Origin: Clostridia bacterium
GTDB lineage: Bacteria; Bacillota; Clostridia; TANB77; CAG-508
NCBI GenBank assembly: GCA_017512025.1
Contig: JAFWHH010000012.1
Location: forward strand, 269,374-333,373
Reading direction: 5' to 3'
Length of the DNA stretch: 64,000 bases
Below are positions 36,948 through 46,315 of this stretch, piece by piece. The position numbers were made by a program, and so were the translations under genes. The notes under the pieces are model-generated. The model saw only the letters and a program-made list of their open reading frames with translations, did not search any database and had not been told where the DNA came from. The stretch's first letter is position 1. Every line of letters starts with the position of its first letter.

Positions 36948-37754
36948 ATGGCAGGCTACGTATTCCACATCATCCACGCTTACGAGATGTATATGTCACT
37001 TCTTGAATCTACTCGGGCTAAGATGTCCGAAGATGCGCTGAAGTACATTATTCTCGGAGCAGTTTCACCGGACCTCGTTGACAAGTACAGATTCGACGAG
37101 GAGACAAACAAAAATGTCTGGACAGGAGACAAGGAAAAGACACACTTCAACATCGAGCATCCGATCTATGGAAAGTCCTATATGATTCCGGATATGCAGA
37201 GAATCGAGAATCTTTTCCTGAAGAAAGACCCGGCAAGTCTCGGAGTTCTTGCACATCTTCGCTACGACCTTGACCACATTGAGAATATTCTGCTGACATA
37301 TTTCAAGCCGATTGAAGGAGACATGTATGTTAATGTCAAGACTGGTGAGAAGATTAGCGGACTTATGCTTTGGGGCAGATGGGACGAAGACGAGAGCAAA
37401 AGAGTGTATGGTCAGCTGTATCAGCTTTACGATAAGTTTAATGCTGAGATGACCGAGAAATACACCAACAAGATTGCTGCTGTGTATGGAAGGGAGTATC
37501 CTGCAACCAAGGATGGATTCCTGAGATTCATCAAGTGGCTTCTTGGAAATCCGGTTCCGCTGACTGGCGTTGAAGAAATGGACGAGTATCGTGGACAGAA
37601 TGTTGATCTCTACACAGAGATTGAAACGTACTTCGACAATGATGGTGCTGGCTGCATCATCAATGCAAGACCGGATGAGCTTCTTGAAGTTGTGAAGAGC
37701 AGTGCTAAGGCACTTGCTAAGCAGATTGATGAGCTCTATGCAGATGCGGCATAA
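36948..37754 (+). CDS. zinc-dependent phospholipase C-like protein (islet class)
   Basis: The N-terminus has the histidine pattern of the zinc-dependent phospholipase C / S1-P1 group: HIIHAYEMY near residue 7, LGAVSPDLVDKY near 37, KTHFNIEHPIYG near 65 and AHLRYDLDHIE near 105. These could supply the trinuclear zinc ligands. No signal peptide was found, so it is cytoplasmic unlike secreted PLCs. 268 aa. AAAGGAG precedes the ATG. Islet codon use; its promoter has an attenuator-like hairpin. Confidence 0.7.
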   Translation: MAGYVFHIIHAYEMYMSLLESTRAKMSEDALKYIILGAVSPDLVDKYRFDEETNKNVWTGDKEKTHFNIEHPIYGKSYMIPDMQRIENLFLKKDPASLGVLAHLRYDLDHIENILLTYFKPIEGDMYVNVKTGEKISGLMLWGRWDEDESKRVYGQLYQLYDKFNAEMTEKYTNKIAAVYGREYPATKDGFLRFIKWLLGNPVPLTGVEEMDEYRGQNVDLYTEIETYFDNDGAGCIINARPDELLEVVKSSAKALAKQIDELYADAA

Positions 37755-37779
37755 TTTGACGTAAATGAATACCATGTAG

Positions 37780-37820
37780 AATTTGAGCTTTGCGAGAAAT
37801 CGCAGAGCTCAAATTTGTTT
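37780..37820 (+). terminator. terminator
   Basis: AATTTGAGCT..TGCGA pairs with TCGCA..AGCTCAAATT around a GAAA loop, followed by TGTTTT. Confidence 0.9.
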
Positions 37821-37898
37821 TATATAATTAATTATTTGCTATTGAATATAAATTTTCTTATTGATATAATTATGATAATAATTTTTATGGAGAGAAAT

Positions 37899-40800
37899 AT
37901 GGATTATACAGAAGATAATAAAGGTAGACAATTAGCTCTCAGATATTGTAGAGTAAAAGCAAAATGCTATAGAGCGTTGCAATGGCTTGAAAATGCCTCA
38001 GAAGAAGAGAAAAAAAGACTTAAATATACTGAAGAAAGTATAGTAAAAGAATTGAGTACGTCAAGAATAATTCTTAATACAATACAATTAGAAGAAGAAA
38101 TTGAAAGAGCTCCTATGTATACTGAAGCTCCAGATTTTTTCCAATTGTGTTTAGATTTAAATGAGGTAATAGATGCATATGATGAATATAGACACATGAA
38201 GGCATTAAATAGTCAAGCCGAAGTGATACAAGATCCTCCTGACAGATCTTTTCTTAATGGAAGACTTACAGGTGAGCATGAAGAGCTAACACTTGATACG
38301 AGCGTTTTAAATAACTACCGTAATTGGGGAATTGAGCGTGTTTGTTTAGATGGTTTTCAAAATCACTTACCTGAGGATTCGAAAGGTACACAGTGTGCTG
38401 TTCTATTCTTAATTAATGGAAGATGGGTAGAAAGTGATGTTGCAAGCTCTTTGTATGGAGAAGAGCAACTAAAAAATGGTTTGGTAGAAGAAATTCAATT
38501 TGCTGATGATGGCGTTGGATTTGACATGAATAATTTAAGATTTCTATCATCTCAAAAAACAAGTGAAGATAGGAGTGTTGGCCAGTTTGGAGAAGGATTA
38601 AAACTTGTTGCAATGACTGCTGTAAATCTAGGCCTTGATATGGAGGTTCAATCAAGAAATTGGAGTGCTAGAGCTGTTGGAAAAAATGTAGAGCTTTCTA
38701 ATTATAGAGATGTTAATGCTGGAGAGAAGAAAGATCAAATGATACAACTTGCATGGGAAGTATCTAGTTATAAAAATTCAATGATTAAAGGATCCAGAAC
38801 TATATTCCATCATCCAACTCCAGAGCTTATTGATTATGTTTTAAAGCTTCCAGACTACATATTGGCATTAAGAGGCGATATTAAGCCTATGGAAGAAGGC
38901 GCGTTAGATGGTGAAGCCTATGATTTTAAAAGTGGTTACTTATACTGTAAAGGTGTGTTTGTTACAGAAGCTAATTCATTCTATTCGTATAATTTTAGAA
39001 GAGCCGAACTAAACCCAGATCGTAATAATTTTATTAATTCTAGAATTCCAAACGATATTGCTTCAATTATTGGTTGGACACATAAATATGACATAATAAG
39101 AGACATTATAAAGAAAATGGTTGACTATTATCAAGATAATCAGGATAAATCCATTACACAATTACCATATGAATTCTTGGCTATAGAGAACTTATTGTAT
39201 AGAGCAAATCATACTGATAATGATTTAGGTGATATATATGAATTAGATGCATGGAGAAGAGCTTTTGAAGAAGCAATTGGTAATGATGCTGATGGTATTG
39301 TATTAAAATCTGGCAAAGAAATACCCGCTTCATTACAAGAGCATTTAAAGAACTTCACGGTTATTGCAATGCCAAAAGAATGGATAGAGTTTTTATCTAA
39401 GGTTGGAGTTAAAACAGATAAAGATATAATTCCGGATTATACTGAAGAAGTTATAAAAACATCTTTAACAGAAGGTTATGGCTCTGAAATATGGGGAATA
39501 GAGCGAATGATTCTCGATGCGTGTCAAAATCATTTACCAGGAGATACCAAAGGTACAGCAACATTTATTAGATTCCAATCGAGAGATGGTAAATGGCATG
39601 ACTATACAGAGCTTTCACAGTTTGAAGATAGTGATATATTACGTATAAAGATATCAGATGACGGTATAGGATACGATTCTATGAGTTTAGGTCTTCTTGC
39701 ATCTGCAAAAGGTACTCAAAGTAGCGGTAAGTGGGGAGAAGGTTTAAAGATGATTGCTGCTGCTGCACTTAGAAATGGAGAGCAGCTTGAGTTACGTTCA
39801 AGAAATTGGATGGCAACGCCTTTCTTTACCAATGAAACAATGAATCAAGGTAGAGAAAATGAAAAGAAAGTAAAAAGACTTAATTTCTCAGTTAGAACTG
39901 AAACAAGAGAAGATGGAATATCATTAGATGATGGTGATGATCCAATAAGAGATGATCATGGGTATAGCAAAAGAAATGAAAAAAGCTCTACAACATTTGT
40001 AAACCCTTCACCAGAATTATTAAGTTATTTTAGAGAAATAGAAAAATATATACTATATTTTTCTAAATCTAAACCAATGATTCAAAAGGAAAACATTGAT
40101 ATTTTGGATATGGACCCTGAGAATGGAAAACTATATATCAAAGGTATATATATACCTGGTTCACATCAAACGATGTATACATATGATTTAAAAAATTTCA
40201 ACATAGAAACTAGAGATAGAAATGCAATTACTCCAGAAAGCTTGAAAGCAGAAATTAGAACACTGCTCGAGAGCATAGATGATACTACATTTATCAAACT
40301 ATTTTTAGGGGATGCGAAAAGCTATGCTGAAAATCCTGATGATAGATCTTTTATAGAACTTTCAACACAGTTTAATATTCCAACAAGAACTGAACTTGCT
40401 GATAAATGGATTCATGCATTCCAAACATACTTTGGTAAAAAAACATGTATAAGAGGTCTTAGCCATACAGAATATTCAGTAGATAAAGCTATGCATATGG
40501 GATATCAGACTGTTGTATTACCGGATGCTCTTACTAAAATGCTATATAGCATTGAAACAAGAGATGGCGAAAGAATTCCAGATTATAGAAAAGCATTGAG
40601 GGCTGCGATTGATAATGCAATACCTTTTCCAGATGAGCAGTTAACTGATGGAGATAGACAAATTATTGCAAAGCTATATGAAGCGTGTGGAAGAATACTT
40701 CCATTAGGACAAAATTATAATAATGAAATAACTGAGATTAAAATCTATACATATCCAGAAGATTATAAGGGTGATAGAGCTGCTGGTTTCGCTAAATACG

Positions 40801-41141
40801 GAAATACAATTAATATTAATATAGAAACATTAAGAAGAGGTTTGAGATACTCTCTAGATACCTTATTCCATGAAACTGGACATGCTGAGACAGGAGCTTC
40901 TGATGAAGAACCAGGATTTAGAGATTATCAAACTGATCTTTTAGCCGGTGTTGTTATGGAGCTTAATGCTCTAGAGCAATCTATTGAAGATAACGGTGTT
41001 ATTAATGATACTACATTATCTGATTTTAAGAAAAAATATGATGAACTTACTAAAAAATTAGCTGCTATGGAGAAGCTTCTAGGTAAAGCACTTGGAGATA
41101 CTGAAACTCGTAAAGTAGAAGATGATAATAAAGATAAGTAG
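37899..41141 (+). CDS. tandem GHKL ATPase protein with C-terminal HExxH motif, 1080 aa
   Basis: Two similar halves each carry a GHKL (Hsp90/MutL/histidine-kinase) ATP fold. Half one has an N-box LDGFQNH (about 149), DDGVGFD (203) and GQFGEGLK (228). Half two has LDACQNH (539), DDGIGYD (587) and GKWGEGLK (610). Each is followed by a matching domain (RSRNW, then PELxxY). At about 989 lies FHETGHAETG, an HExxH zinc-protease-like motif. The ATG at 37899 follows GGAGAG. No membrane segments. It may act as a built-in ATPase dimer coupled to a peptidase; this is inference. A small gene follows at 14 bp. Confidence 0.85.
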   Translation: MDYTEDNKGRQLALRYCRVKAKCYRALQWLENASEEEKKRLKYTEESIVKELSTSRIILNTIQLEEEIERAPMYTEAPDFFQLCLDLNEVIDAYDEYRHMKALNSQAEVIQDPPDRSFLNGRLTGEHEELTLDTSVLNNYRNWGIERVCLDGFQNHLPEDSKGTQCAVLFLINGRWVESDVASSLYGEEQLKNGLVEEIQFADDGVGFDMNNLRFLSSQKTSEDRSVGQFGEGLKLVAMTAVNLGLDMEVQSRNWSARAVGKNVELSNYRDVNAGEKKDQMIQLAWEVSSYKNSMIKGSRTIFHHPTPELIDYVLKLPDYILALRGDIKPMEEGALDGEAYDFKSGYLYCKGVFVTEANSFYSYNFRRAELNPDRNNFINSRIPNDIASIIGWTHKYDIIRDIIKKMVDYYQDNQDKSITQLPYEFLAIENLLYRANHTDNDLGDIYELDAWRRAFEEAIGNDADGIVLKSGKEIPASLQEHLKNFTVIAMPKEWIEFLSKVGVKTDKDIIPDYTEEVIKTSLTEGYGSEIWGIERMILDACQNHLPGDTKGTATFIRFQSRDGKWHDYTELSQFEDSDILRIKISDDGIGYDSMSLGLLASAKGTQSSGKWGEGLKMIAAAALRNGEQLELRSRNWMATPFFTNETMNQGRENEKKVKRLNFSVRTETREDGISLDDGDDPIRDDHGYSKRNEKSSTTFVNPSPELLSYFREIEKYILYFSKSKPMIQKENIDILDMDPENGKLYIKGIYIPGSHQTMYTYDLKNFNIETRDRNAITPESLKAEIRTLLESIDDTTFIKLFLGDAKSYAENPDDRSFIELSTQFNIPTRTELADKWIHAFQTYFGKKTCIRGLSHTEYSVDKAMHMGYQTVVLPDALTKMLYSIETRDGERIPDYRKALRAAIDNAIPFPDEQLTDGDRQIIAKLYEACGRILPLGQNYNNEITEIKIYTYPEDYKGDRAAGFAKYGNTININIETLRRGLRYSLDTLFHETGHAETGASDEEPGFRDYQTDLLAGVVMELNALEQSIEDNGVINDTTLSDFKKKYDELTKKLAAMEKLLGKALGDTETRKVEDDNKDK

Positions 41142-41155
41142 GAAAGGAGATAGAA

Positions 41156-41581
41156 ATGGAAGACGCTAAATTATTTTATTCAGAAGTATTAGGCGTAATA
41201 CTTGCACTTGGAAACAAGTACATGGATAAAACACCACCACATATAATTAAATTCTTAAGAAAAAACTGCGATTATAGCAAAATTCCAGAAATAGATGGTA
41301 ACATACGTCTAGAAGACCAAAATATCTCCGAAGACTCGAAGATGTTCATAATGCTATTAAAGTTTAATTATTGGTGTGAGTCAGAAGATGAAAGAAAAGA
41401 AATGTATAGCTTAATGAAAAATAATGAGATTAAGCACCAAAAAGAGCTAGAGGAAAAATATAACATTGATAATATTTTTAAGAAAGATAACAAAGAAAGC
41501 AAAGCTATGGTTAAACAAGAAAAGAATAGCTTACTTGATAAGATAAAGACATTCTTAAAGAAAATATTTAAAAAGAATTAA
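41156..41581 (+). CDS. small helical protein with basic amphipathic tail, 141 aa
   Basis: Function unknown. It shares a pattern with the protein at 57950 (SEVLGVILALGNKY... KIP...N; the other has SQVYGIICDYDEEDYEKIP), so both belong to a small clostridial family. Residues 124-141 form a basic amphipathic helix (LLDKIKTFLKKIFKK). AAAGGAG precedes the ATG. It is 14 bp after the GHKL gene and probably co-expressed with it. Confidence 0.75.
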   Translation: MEDAKLFYSEVLGVILALGNKYMDKTPPHIIKFLRKNCDYSKIPEIDGNIRLEDQNISEDSKMFIMLLKFNYWCESEDERKEMYSLMKNNEIKHQKELEEKYNIDNIFKKDNKESKAMVKQEKNSLLDKIKTFLKKIFKKN

Positions 41582-41584
41582 TAA

Positions 41585-41621
41585 GAAAAAAGGCAGTAGC
41601 TGTGTGCTATTGTCTTTTTCT
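41585..41621 (+). terminator. terminator
   Basis: AAAAAGGCAGTAG pairs with CTATTGTCTTTTT around a 6-nt loop. Confidence 0.85.
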
Positions 41622-41679
41622 TGTCTTTTGGCTTGTATGATGGTAAAATATATGTAATTGTTTAGGAAAGAGGTATATT

Positions 41680-42468
41680 GTGAGAATCGATATAGAATTA
41701 GTTAATAGAAATTTAATAGATACTAGAGCAAAAGCTCAGAATGCAATTAAAGAAGGTTTAATATATTGCAATGATAAATTAGTTACCAAATGCTCTTTAG
41801 ATGTCTCAGAAAGCGATATCATCGAAATAAGAGGTGAACTACTTAAGTATGTATCGAGAGGTGGACTAAAGCTTGAAAAAGCTATAGATGTATTTAATAT
41901 AAATCTTGATGGAAAAGTTATGTGTGATATTGGATCATCAACAGGTGGTTTTTCTGATTGTGCTATACAAAACGGCATTAAGGAGATATATGCTATTGAT
42001 GTTGGAAATGATCAATTTGATAATAGATTAAGAAATCTTCCAAATATTCATCTATATGAAAATACTGATTTTAGAGATATGGATAGTAGCATACTAAAAG
42101 ATGTTAACATTATAACAATAGATGTATCATTTATTTCTGTAACAAAGCTTATGAGTAAAATATCAGAGCTACAGAGCGTAAATGAAATAATGTGTCTTGT
42201 TAAACCACAATTTGAATGTGGTAAAGAAATAGCAGATAAATATAGAGGAGTTATTCTAGATAAATCTGTACATTATGATGTAATTAATAAACTTATTAAT
42301 AGCTTTTCTGAGATTGGCTTTAATATGTATGGTCTTACATTTTCACCGATAAAAGGTGGAAGCGGCAATATTGAATATTTAATGTATTTAAGTTCCGCTT
42401 CGCAAGAGAGCAATAATTTAATTGATATAAGACATATAATAAACGAAGCTTTCAGCAAGATGCACTAA
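41680..42468 (+). CDS. tlyA: TlyA-family rRNA 2'-O-methyltransferase
   Basis: Methylates ribose 2'-OH of cytidines in rRNA (16S and 23S in characterised members). An N-terminal S4 RNA-binding domain (VNRNLIDTRAKAQNAIKEG) is followed by an FtsJ-like domain with the SAM motif CDIGSSTGGFSDC near residue 88, DVSFIS near 148 and KPQFE near 178. 262 aa is normal. The start is a GTG at 41680 after GAAAGAGG. Its C-terminal pair SPIKGGSGN is kept. Confidence 0.93.
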   Translation: MRIDIELVNRNLIDTRAKAQNAIKEGLIYCNDKLVTKCSLDVSESDIIEIRGELLKYVSRGGLKLEKAIDVFNINLDGKVMCDIGSSTGGFSDCAIQNGIKEIYAIDVGNDQFDNRLRNLPNIHLYENTDFRDMDSSILKDVNIITIDVSFISVTKLMSKISELQSVNEIMCLVKPQFECGKEIADKYRGVILDKSVHYDVINKLINSFSEIGFNMYGLTFSPIKGGSGNIEYLMYLSSASQESNNLIDIRHIINEAFSKMH

Positions 42469-42524
42469 AAATAAAATGTGGCATATTATATACTATAGTA
42501 TTTATATACTATGGAGGTGATAAT

Positions 42525-42770
42525 ATGGAGCCACAAGAATACTATTTAACAAAAGGATGCTTCAAAAATAGATGTATGACATATATAGTAGATATCTTAT
42601 TAGTAGCATTCTTTACTACAATTGGAATAATAATTGGTGCATCAGTAGCAGAAACAATTATGCAGGCTATGGCGGCATTAATAACACTAGCAATAACATT
42701 TGGAGTTCTGCTTATTGTACCAATAGTATTAATGATTTGTAACAGAAGAAAAAAGGATTGCGGTTGTTAA
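42525..42770 (+). CDS. small two-helix membrane protein, 81 aa
   Basis: Two hydrophobic segments (residues about 21-42 and 47-70) lie between a cysteine-containing N-terminus (GCFKNRC) and a Cys-rich end (NRRKKDCGC). GGAGGTG precedes the ATG. Not a recognised family. A terminator follows at once. Confidence 0.75.
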   Translation: MEPQEYYLTKGCFKNRCMTYIVDILLVAFFTTIGIIIGASVAETIMQAMAALITLAITFGVLLIVPIVLMICNRRKKDCGC

Positions 42771-42773
42771 TGA

Positions 42774-42803
42774 ATAAGCTCTGCTACAGGGCAGAGCTTA
42801 TAG
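42774..42803 (+). terminator. terminator-like hairpin
   Basis: AAGCTCTGC pairs with GCAGAGCTT around a short loop; the T-run is poor. Confidence 0.6.
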
Positions 42804-42825
42804 AGAATATAGGTTTCATATTATT

Positions 42826-42866
42826 AAAAGAAGGATGAATTTACATATAGCATCCTTCTTTTTTAT
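42826..42866 (+). repeat. 41-bp exact repeat and terminator, copy 1
   Basis: Identical to 43602-43642. AAAAGAAGGATG pairs with CATCCTTCTTTT, giving a strong terminator. The next 185 bp up to 43051 hold a GAAGGG / CCCTT hairpin and a promoter-like TATAAT at about 43034, and no gene. Confidence 0.9.
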
Positions 42867-43051
42867 TGTATTTGTCGAAATATGTAAATATTTTGTATAT
42901 GAATTAACTTGCATTATCTACTAAAAGGACTTAATATATTTTGAAGGGAAACAACCCTTATTTCAATTTATTTTTTTCTGGTATGTCTGCCAAATAAATC
43001 CAAATATTAATTGAAAAAAAGAAAAATCATGTTATAATAGGAGGTGATAAA

Positions 43052-43318
43052 ATGCCAATTGTATCGCAGTTCTATGGCATAGTTGTTAGGATGTATTTTG
43101 ACGATAAGAAACAACATAACATGCCACATATACATGTAGAATATTCAGGGAATAAGGCAATATATAATCTTAATGGAATCTGCATCAAAGGAAACATACC
43201 AAATAAACAATCAAAAATGGTAGAAGCCTGGATATTAATACATAATGAAGAGCTTCATCTTTTATGGAAGATAATGCAAGAGAATAATGAATTCTTTAGC
43301 ATTGATCCTCTAAAATAA
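43052..43318 (+). CDS. DUF4160 protein
   Basis: Small protein of 88 aa with the DUF4160 signature: YGIVVRMYFDD and NMPHIHVEYSGNKAIY, then IPNKQSKMVEAWILIHNEEL. Such proteins are usually paired with DUF2442 proteins, as here, and the pair is often listed among toxin-antitoxin candidates without firm proof. AGGAGGTG precedes the ATG. The pair is bounded by two identical terminators. Confidence 0.9.
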   Translation: MPIVSQFYGIVVRMYFDDKKQHNMPHIHVEYSGNKAIYNLNGICIKGNIPNKQSKMVEAWILIHNEELHLLWKIMQENNEFFSIDPLK

Positions 43319-43341
43319 ATGGCATTTGGAAGGAGTTAAAT

Positions 43342-43596
43342 ATGGAAAATAATTTAATGGAACCAAATCCAATTTGTGTAAAGGCTATAGAGAATTATTG
43401 TATTTATTTAGAATTTGAGGATGGTAAAAAGAAAATATATGATATGAGTTATCTAATAAAGAATAATCCAGTATATAATAAACTTAAAGATGAAGAATAT
43501 TTTAAGAAAGTAAAGGTTGCTGGAGAAACAGTAGAATGGCCTAATGGTGAAGATGTTTGTCCAGAAAACTTATATTATGATTCAAAAGAAGTTTAA
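43342..43596 (+). CDS. DUF2442 protein
   Basis: 84 aa. The pattern YCIYLEFEDGKKKIYDMSYL and the closing VEWPNGEDVCPENLY are characteristic of DUF2442. It starts 23 bp after the DUF4160 gene with the site GGAAGGAG, so the two form an operon. It may be DNA-binding or partner to DUF4160; no activity is established. Confidence 0.9.
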   Translation: MENNLMEPNPICVKAIENYCIYLEFEDGKKKIYDMSYLIKNNPVYNKLKDEEYFKKVKVAGETVEWPNGEDVCPENLYYDSKEV

Positions 43597-43601
43597 ATAA
43601 A

Positions 43602-43642
43602 AAAAGAAGGATGAATTTACATATAGCATCCTTCTTTTTTAT
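43602..43642 (+). repeat. 41-bp exact repeat and terminator, copy 2
   Basis: Exact second copy of 42826-42866, six bases past the DUF2442 stop. It acts as terminator of the pair. Confidence 0.9.
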
Positions 43643-43707
43643 AACCTTTTTGACTTTCTTTATTGCATATGTTAAACTAAACATAGTTTAAGAGAGGAAG
43701 TGTATAC

Positions 43708-44812
43708 ATGGTAGATTTAGATGAAAATTTAAGATTATTACAATCCTTAAAAGCTAAATTGACAAGTATTGGTGATTCACTTTGACATTGCTAAGCTAAC
43801 AAATGATTTAAGTGAATTAGAAGCAAAGACATCAAATCCAGATTTTTGGTCTGATAGTAGTAAATCTGGTAAAGTTCTTCAAGAAATAAAGATTATTAAG
43901 AACAAAAAAGATAAATACGAAAAGCTTGAATCTGAGCTCAATAATTTAATAGATATGAACGAGTTATTACTTACCGATAATGATGAAGCTATGGCAGATG
44001 ATTTAGTATCGAGTACTAATTTTTTATCAAAGGAGTTAGATGCTTTGGAAGTAACTACATTATTGTCGGATAAGTATGATGTGAATAATGCAATCGTAAC
44101 AATTCACCCAGGAGCTGGTGGTACAGAATCTCAAGATTGGGCAGAGATGTTATATAGAATGTACACTAGATGGGCCAATAGTAATGGATACATAGTGCAG
44201 GAGCTTGATTATTTAGATGGTGACGAAGCAGGTCTTAAGAGCGTAACATTCTTAATATCAGGTGATTATGCATATGGATATATGAAATGTGAAAAAGGCG
44301 TACATCGTTTGGTTAGAATATCACCATTTGATGCAGGTGGAAGAAGACATACCTCATTTGCTTCAGTTGAGGTATTACCAGAGATTACTGAGGATATAGA
44401 GATAGACATCAATCCAGATGATTTAAGAGTAGATACTTATAGAGCATCTGGTGCTGGTGGACAACATATCAATAAGACATCTTCTGCTGTTAGAATAACA
44501 CACATACCAACAAATATTGTTGTAGCATGTCAAACAGAACGTTCACAAATACAAAATAGAGAAACTGCAATGAAAATGCTTAAATCTAAGCTACTTGCAC
44601 TAAAAGAGCAAGAGCAAAAAGATAAAATTGATGATTTAAAAGGTGAGCAAAAAGATATTGCATGGGGAAGTCAAATTAGATCATATGTATTTTGTCCATA
44701 TACATTAGTTAAAGACCATAGAACAAATTATGAAGTTGGTAATGTACAAAATGTAATGGATGGAGATTTAAATGAGTTTATGATTAGTTATTTAAAATGG
44801 TTAATTAAATAA
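43708..44812 (+). CDS. prfB: peptide chain release factor 2 (programmed +1 frameshift)
   Basis: Recognises UAA and UGA stops and releases peptides. The first 25 codons run from the ATG at 43708 to CTT TGA at 43780-43785. A +1 shift at CTT continues in the frame from 43784 to the stop, giving about 367 aa. The class-2 stop-recognition tripeptide SPF (RISPFDAGG) and the catalytic GGQ (SGAGGQHINKTSSA) are present. This is the classical autoregulatory design. GAGAGGAAG lies upstream. Confidence 0.97.
43771..43786 (+). other. programmed +1 frameshift site of prfB
   Basis: The shift-prone CTT TGA C is preceded, four bases upstream, by GGTGA, which can pair with the anti-SD end of 16S rRNA. The in-frame TGA is the stop RF2 itself reads. 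Confidence 0.93.
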
Positions 44813-44829
44813 AACGAAGGAGAAAAGTT

Positions 44830-45456
44830 ATGGAGTATAAGGAGTATTGTAAAGTTAATGAAAATCGTAGATATTGCGATGTAAAAGGAATTGATGTGTC
44901 AGGTCTTAGGATAGAGAGCCATCCAATTGCAGCTATTAAAAATCATTGGATTGTTATACTTGCTGTTGTTGCTGTAGTTATTGGTTTTTTACTTATGAGA
45001 TTTGATTATAAACTATTTTTATTAGTATTAGGATTTGCAGCTTTGTTCTTCGTTTTATTCCTAATAGGAAATAAATACTCTGTTGATTGTGATAATACTG
45101 GTTTAAAAATAAAACAACACTTTCAAACGATGCATATTGAGCCACAAATGATAAAAAATGTATATATAATTAATACTATAAGAGGATTAGTAAAAACATA
45201 TGTTCTTGTTATTAGATGTGAAGATCAATTATCACTTATAAGAGAAATAGAGCTTCCGCTTCTATGTGTAGATAAGGAAGAAGCATTTAAATTTGTAGAT
45301 AATTTCCAAATAGCAGAAGAAATAGATGAAAATCAAGTCGCCCGAGATAAAAAAAGAGAGCTTAAAAGAATTGTTAGTCTTATATTTAAATTAACATGTG
45401 CTATCATAGTTGCATGGTTCTTAATATCTAAAGGTATTATTCAAATGCCACACTAA
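44830..45456 (+). CDS. hypothetical membrane protein, 208 aa
   Basis: Two central membrane helices (about residues 40-58 and 62-82) and one at the C-terminus (about 186-203) surround a beta-rich cytoplasmic part that looks like a PH-type domain. No family identified. GAAGGAG precedes the ATG, and the gene is 17 bp from prfB, so read-through is likely. Confidence 0.75.
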   Translation: MEYKEYCKVNENRRYCDVKGIDVSGLRIESHPIAAIKNHWIVILAVVAVVIGFLLMRFDYKLFLLVLGFAALFFVLFLIGNKYSVDCDNTGLKIKQHFQTMHIEPQMIKNVYIINTIRGLVKTYVLVIRCEDQLSLIREIELPLLCVDKEEAFKFVDNFQIAEEIDENQVARDKKRELKRIVSLIFKLTCAIIVAWFLISKGIIQMPH

Positions 45457-45480
45457 TTAATTAAGATATAGTATTGTTAT

Positions 45481-45508
45481 AATAGTCTACTTCGGTAGGC
45501 TATTTTTT
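45481..45508 (+). terminator. terminator
   Basis: AATAGTCTAC pairs with GTAGGCTATT around TTCG, followed by a T-run. Confidence 0.85.
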
Positions 45509-45573
45509 ATGCCAATATTTGGTATATATATAAGATTAGCTCATATACTCTACAAAGGAGTGATGGAAAAGCT

Positions 45574-45879
45574 ATGAATATAGAAGAAAAAAAGAATATA
45601 TCTCAAAAGAATAATAATGTTATTCAAAATCTTATATTAGAAAGTAGAGAGAAGCTTAATATATCTGGCGTAATAGATGTACTTAGTTTTGATGATACCT
45701 TAGTTATTGTACAAACACATCTTGGAATACTTACCATTAAAGGAGAGGATTTAAGAATTAGTAAGTTAAATACTGATTCAGAAGAAGTTATTGTTGTAGG
45801 AGAGATAAGTACTATGAGTTATAGTGATAAGAGCCTTGATAAAAAGGAAAATAGTTTTTTAGGTAAAATATTTAAGTAG
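45574..45879 (+). CDS. yabP: sporulation protein YabP
   Basis: Mother-cell protein needed for spore coat/cortex development. The family pattern is clear: LILESREKLNISGVIDVLSF, then LVIVQTHLGILTIKGEDL and VVVGEISTMSYSD. 101 aa. It starts a compact run yabP-yabQ-divIC, the usual clostridial order. AAAGGAG precedes the ATG. The C-terminus ends SFLGKIFK, a short amphipathic tail. Confidence 0.93.
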   Translation: MNIEEKKNISQKNNNVIQNLILESREKLNISGVIDVLSFDDTLVIVQTHLGILTIKGEDLRISKLNTDSEEVIVVGEISTMSYSDKSLDKKENSFLGKIFK

Positions 45880-45889
45880 GAGATATATT

Positions 45890-46255
45890 TTGATTAGTAT
45901 ATTTAGCATTGAAATGAAAGAATTTTTTCATTTTTGTCTAGCTGGTTTAGAAATAAGTGCTCTATTTGATTTATTTAGAGCAAAGAGAAGAGCTATTAAG
46001 ACATCAAATATTGTTACTTGCATTGAAGATATATTATATTGGACTATTGCAGGAGCAATAATTCTGTATACAATAATAAGATATACTAGTGGAGATATTC
46101 GATTATATATGCTGATTGGTGTAGTAACAGGGGGATGTATATATTACTATTTTCTAAGTAAATTCTTTCTAAAAATATTAATTAAATTATTTAACATAGT
46201 ACTATTTCCAATAAGAAAATTAAAACATTTTTATAAATTAATAAAAAAACACTAG
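45890..46255 (+). CDS. yabQ: spore cortex biosynthesis protein YabQ
   Basis: Integral membrane protein of 121 aa required for cortex formation. It has about three membrane segments and LAGLEISALFDLFRAKRRAI, the loop found in YabQ. The start is TTG at 45890 after AGGAG. It is 10 bp from yabP and so in the same operon. Basic C-terminus. Confidence 0.88.
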   Translation: MISIFSIEMKEFFHFCLAGLEISALFDLFRAKRRAIKTSNIVTCIEDILYWTIAGAIILYTIIRYTSGDIRLYMLIGVVTGGCIYYYFLSKFFLKILIKLFNIVLFPIRKLKHFYKLIKKH

Positions 46256-46315
46256 CCAAACAAATATTATATGATATAATATAGCCATGAAAAAATTTTA
46301 AGTGGAGATACACAT

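Noticed and set aside
37815..37898. TTG start giving a hydrophobic N-terminus to the GHKL protein
   Set aside because: This segment includes part of the preceding terminator and lacks a ribosome site; the ATG at 37899 has one.
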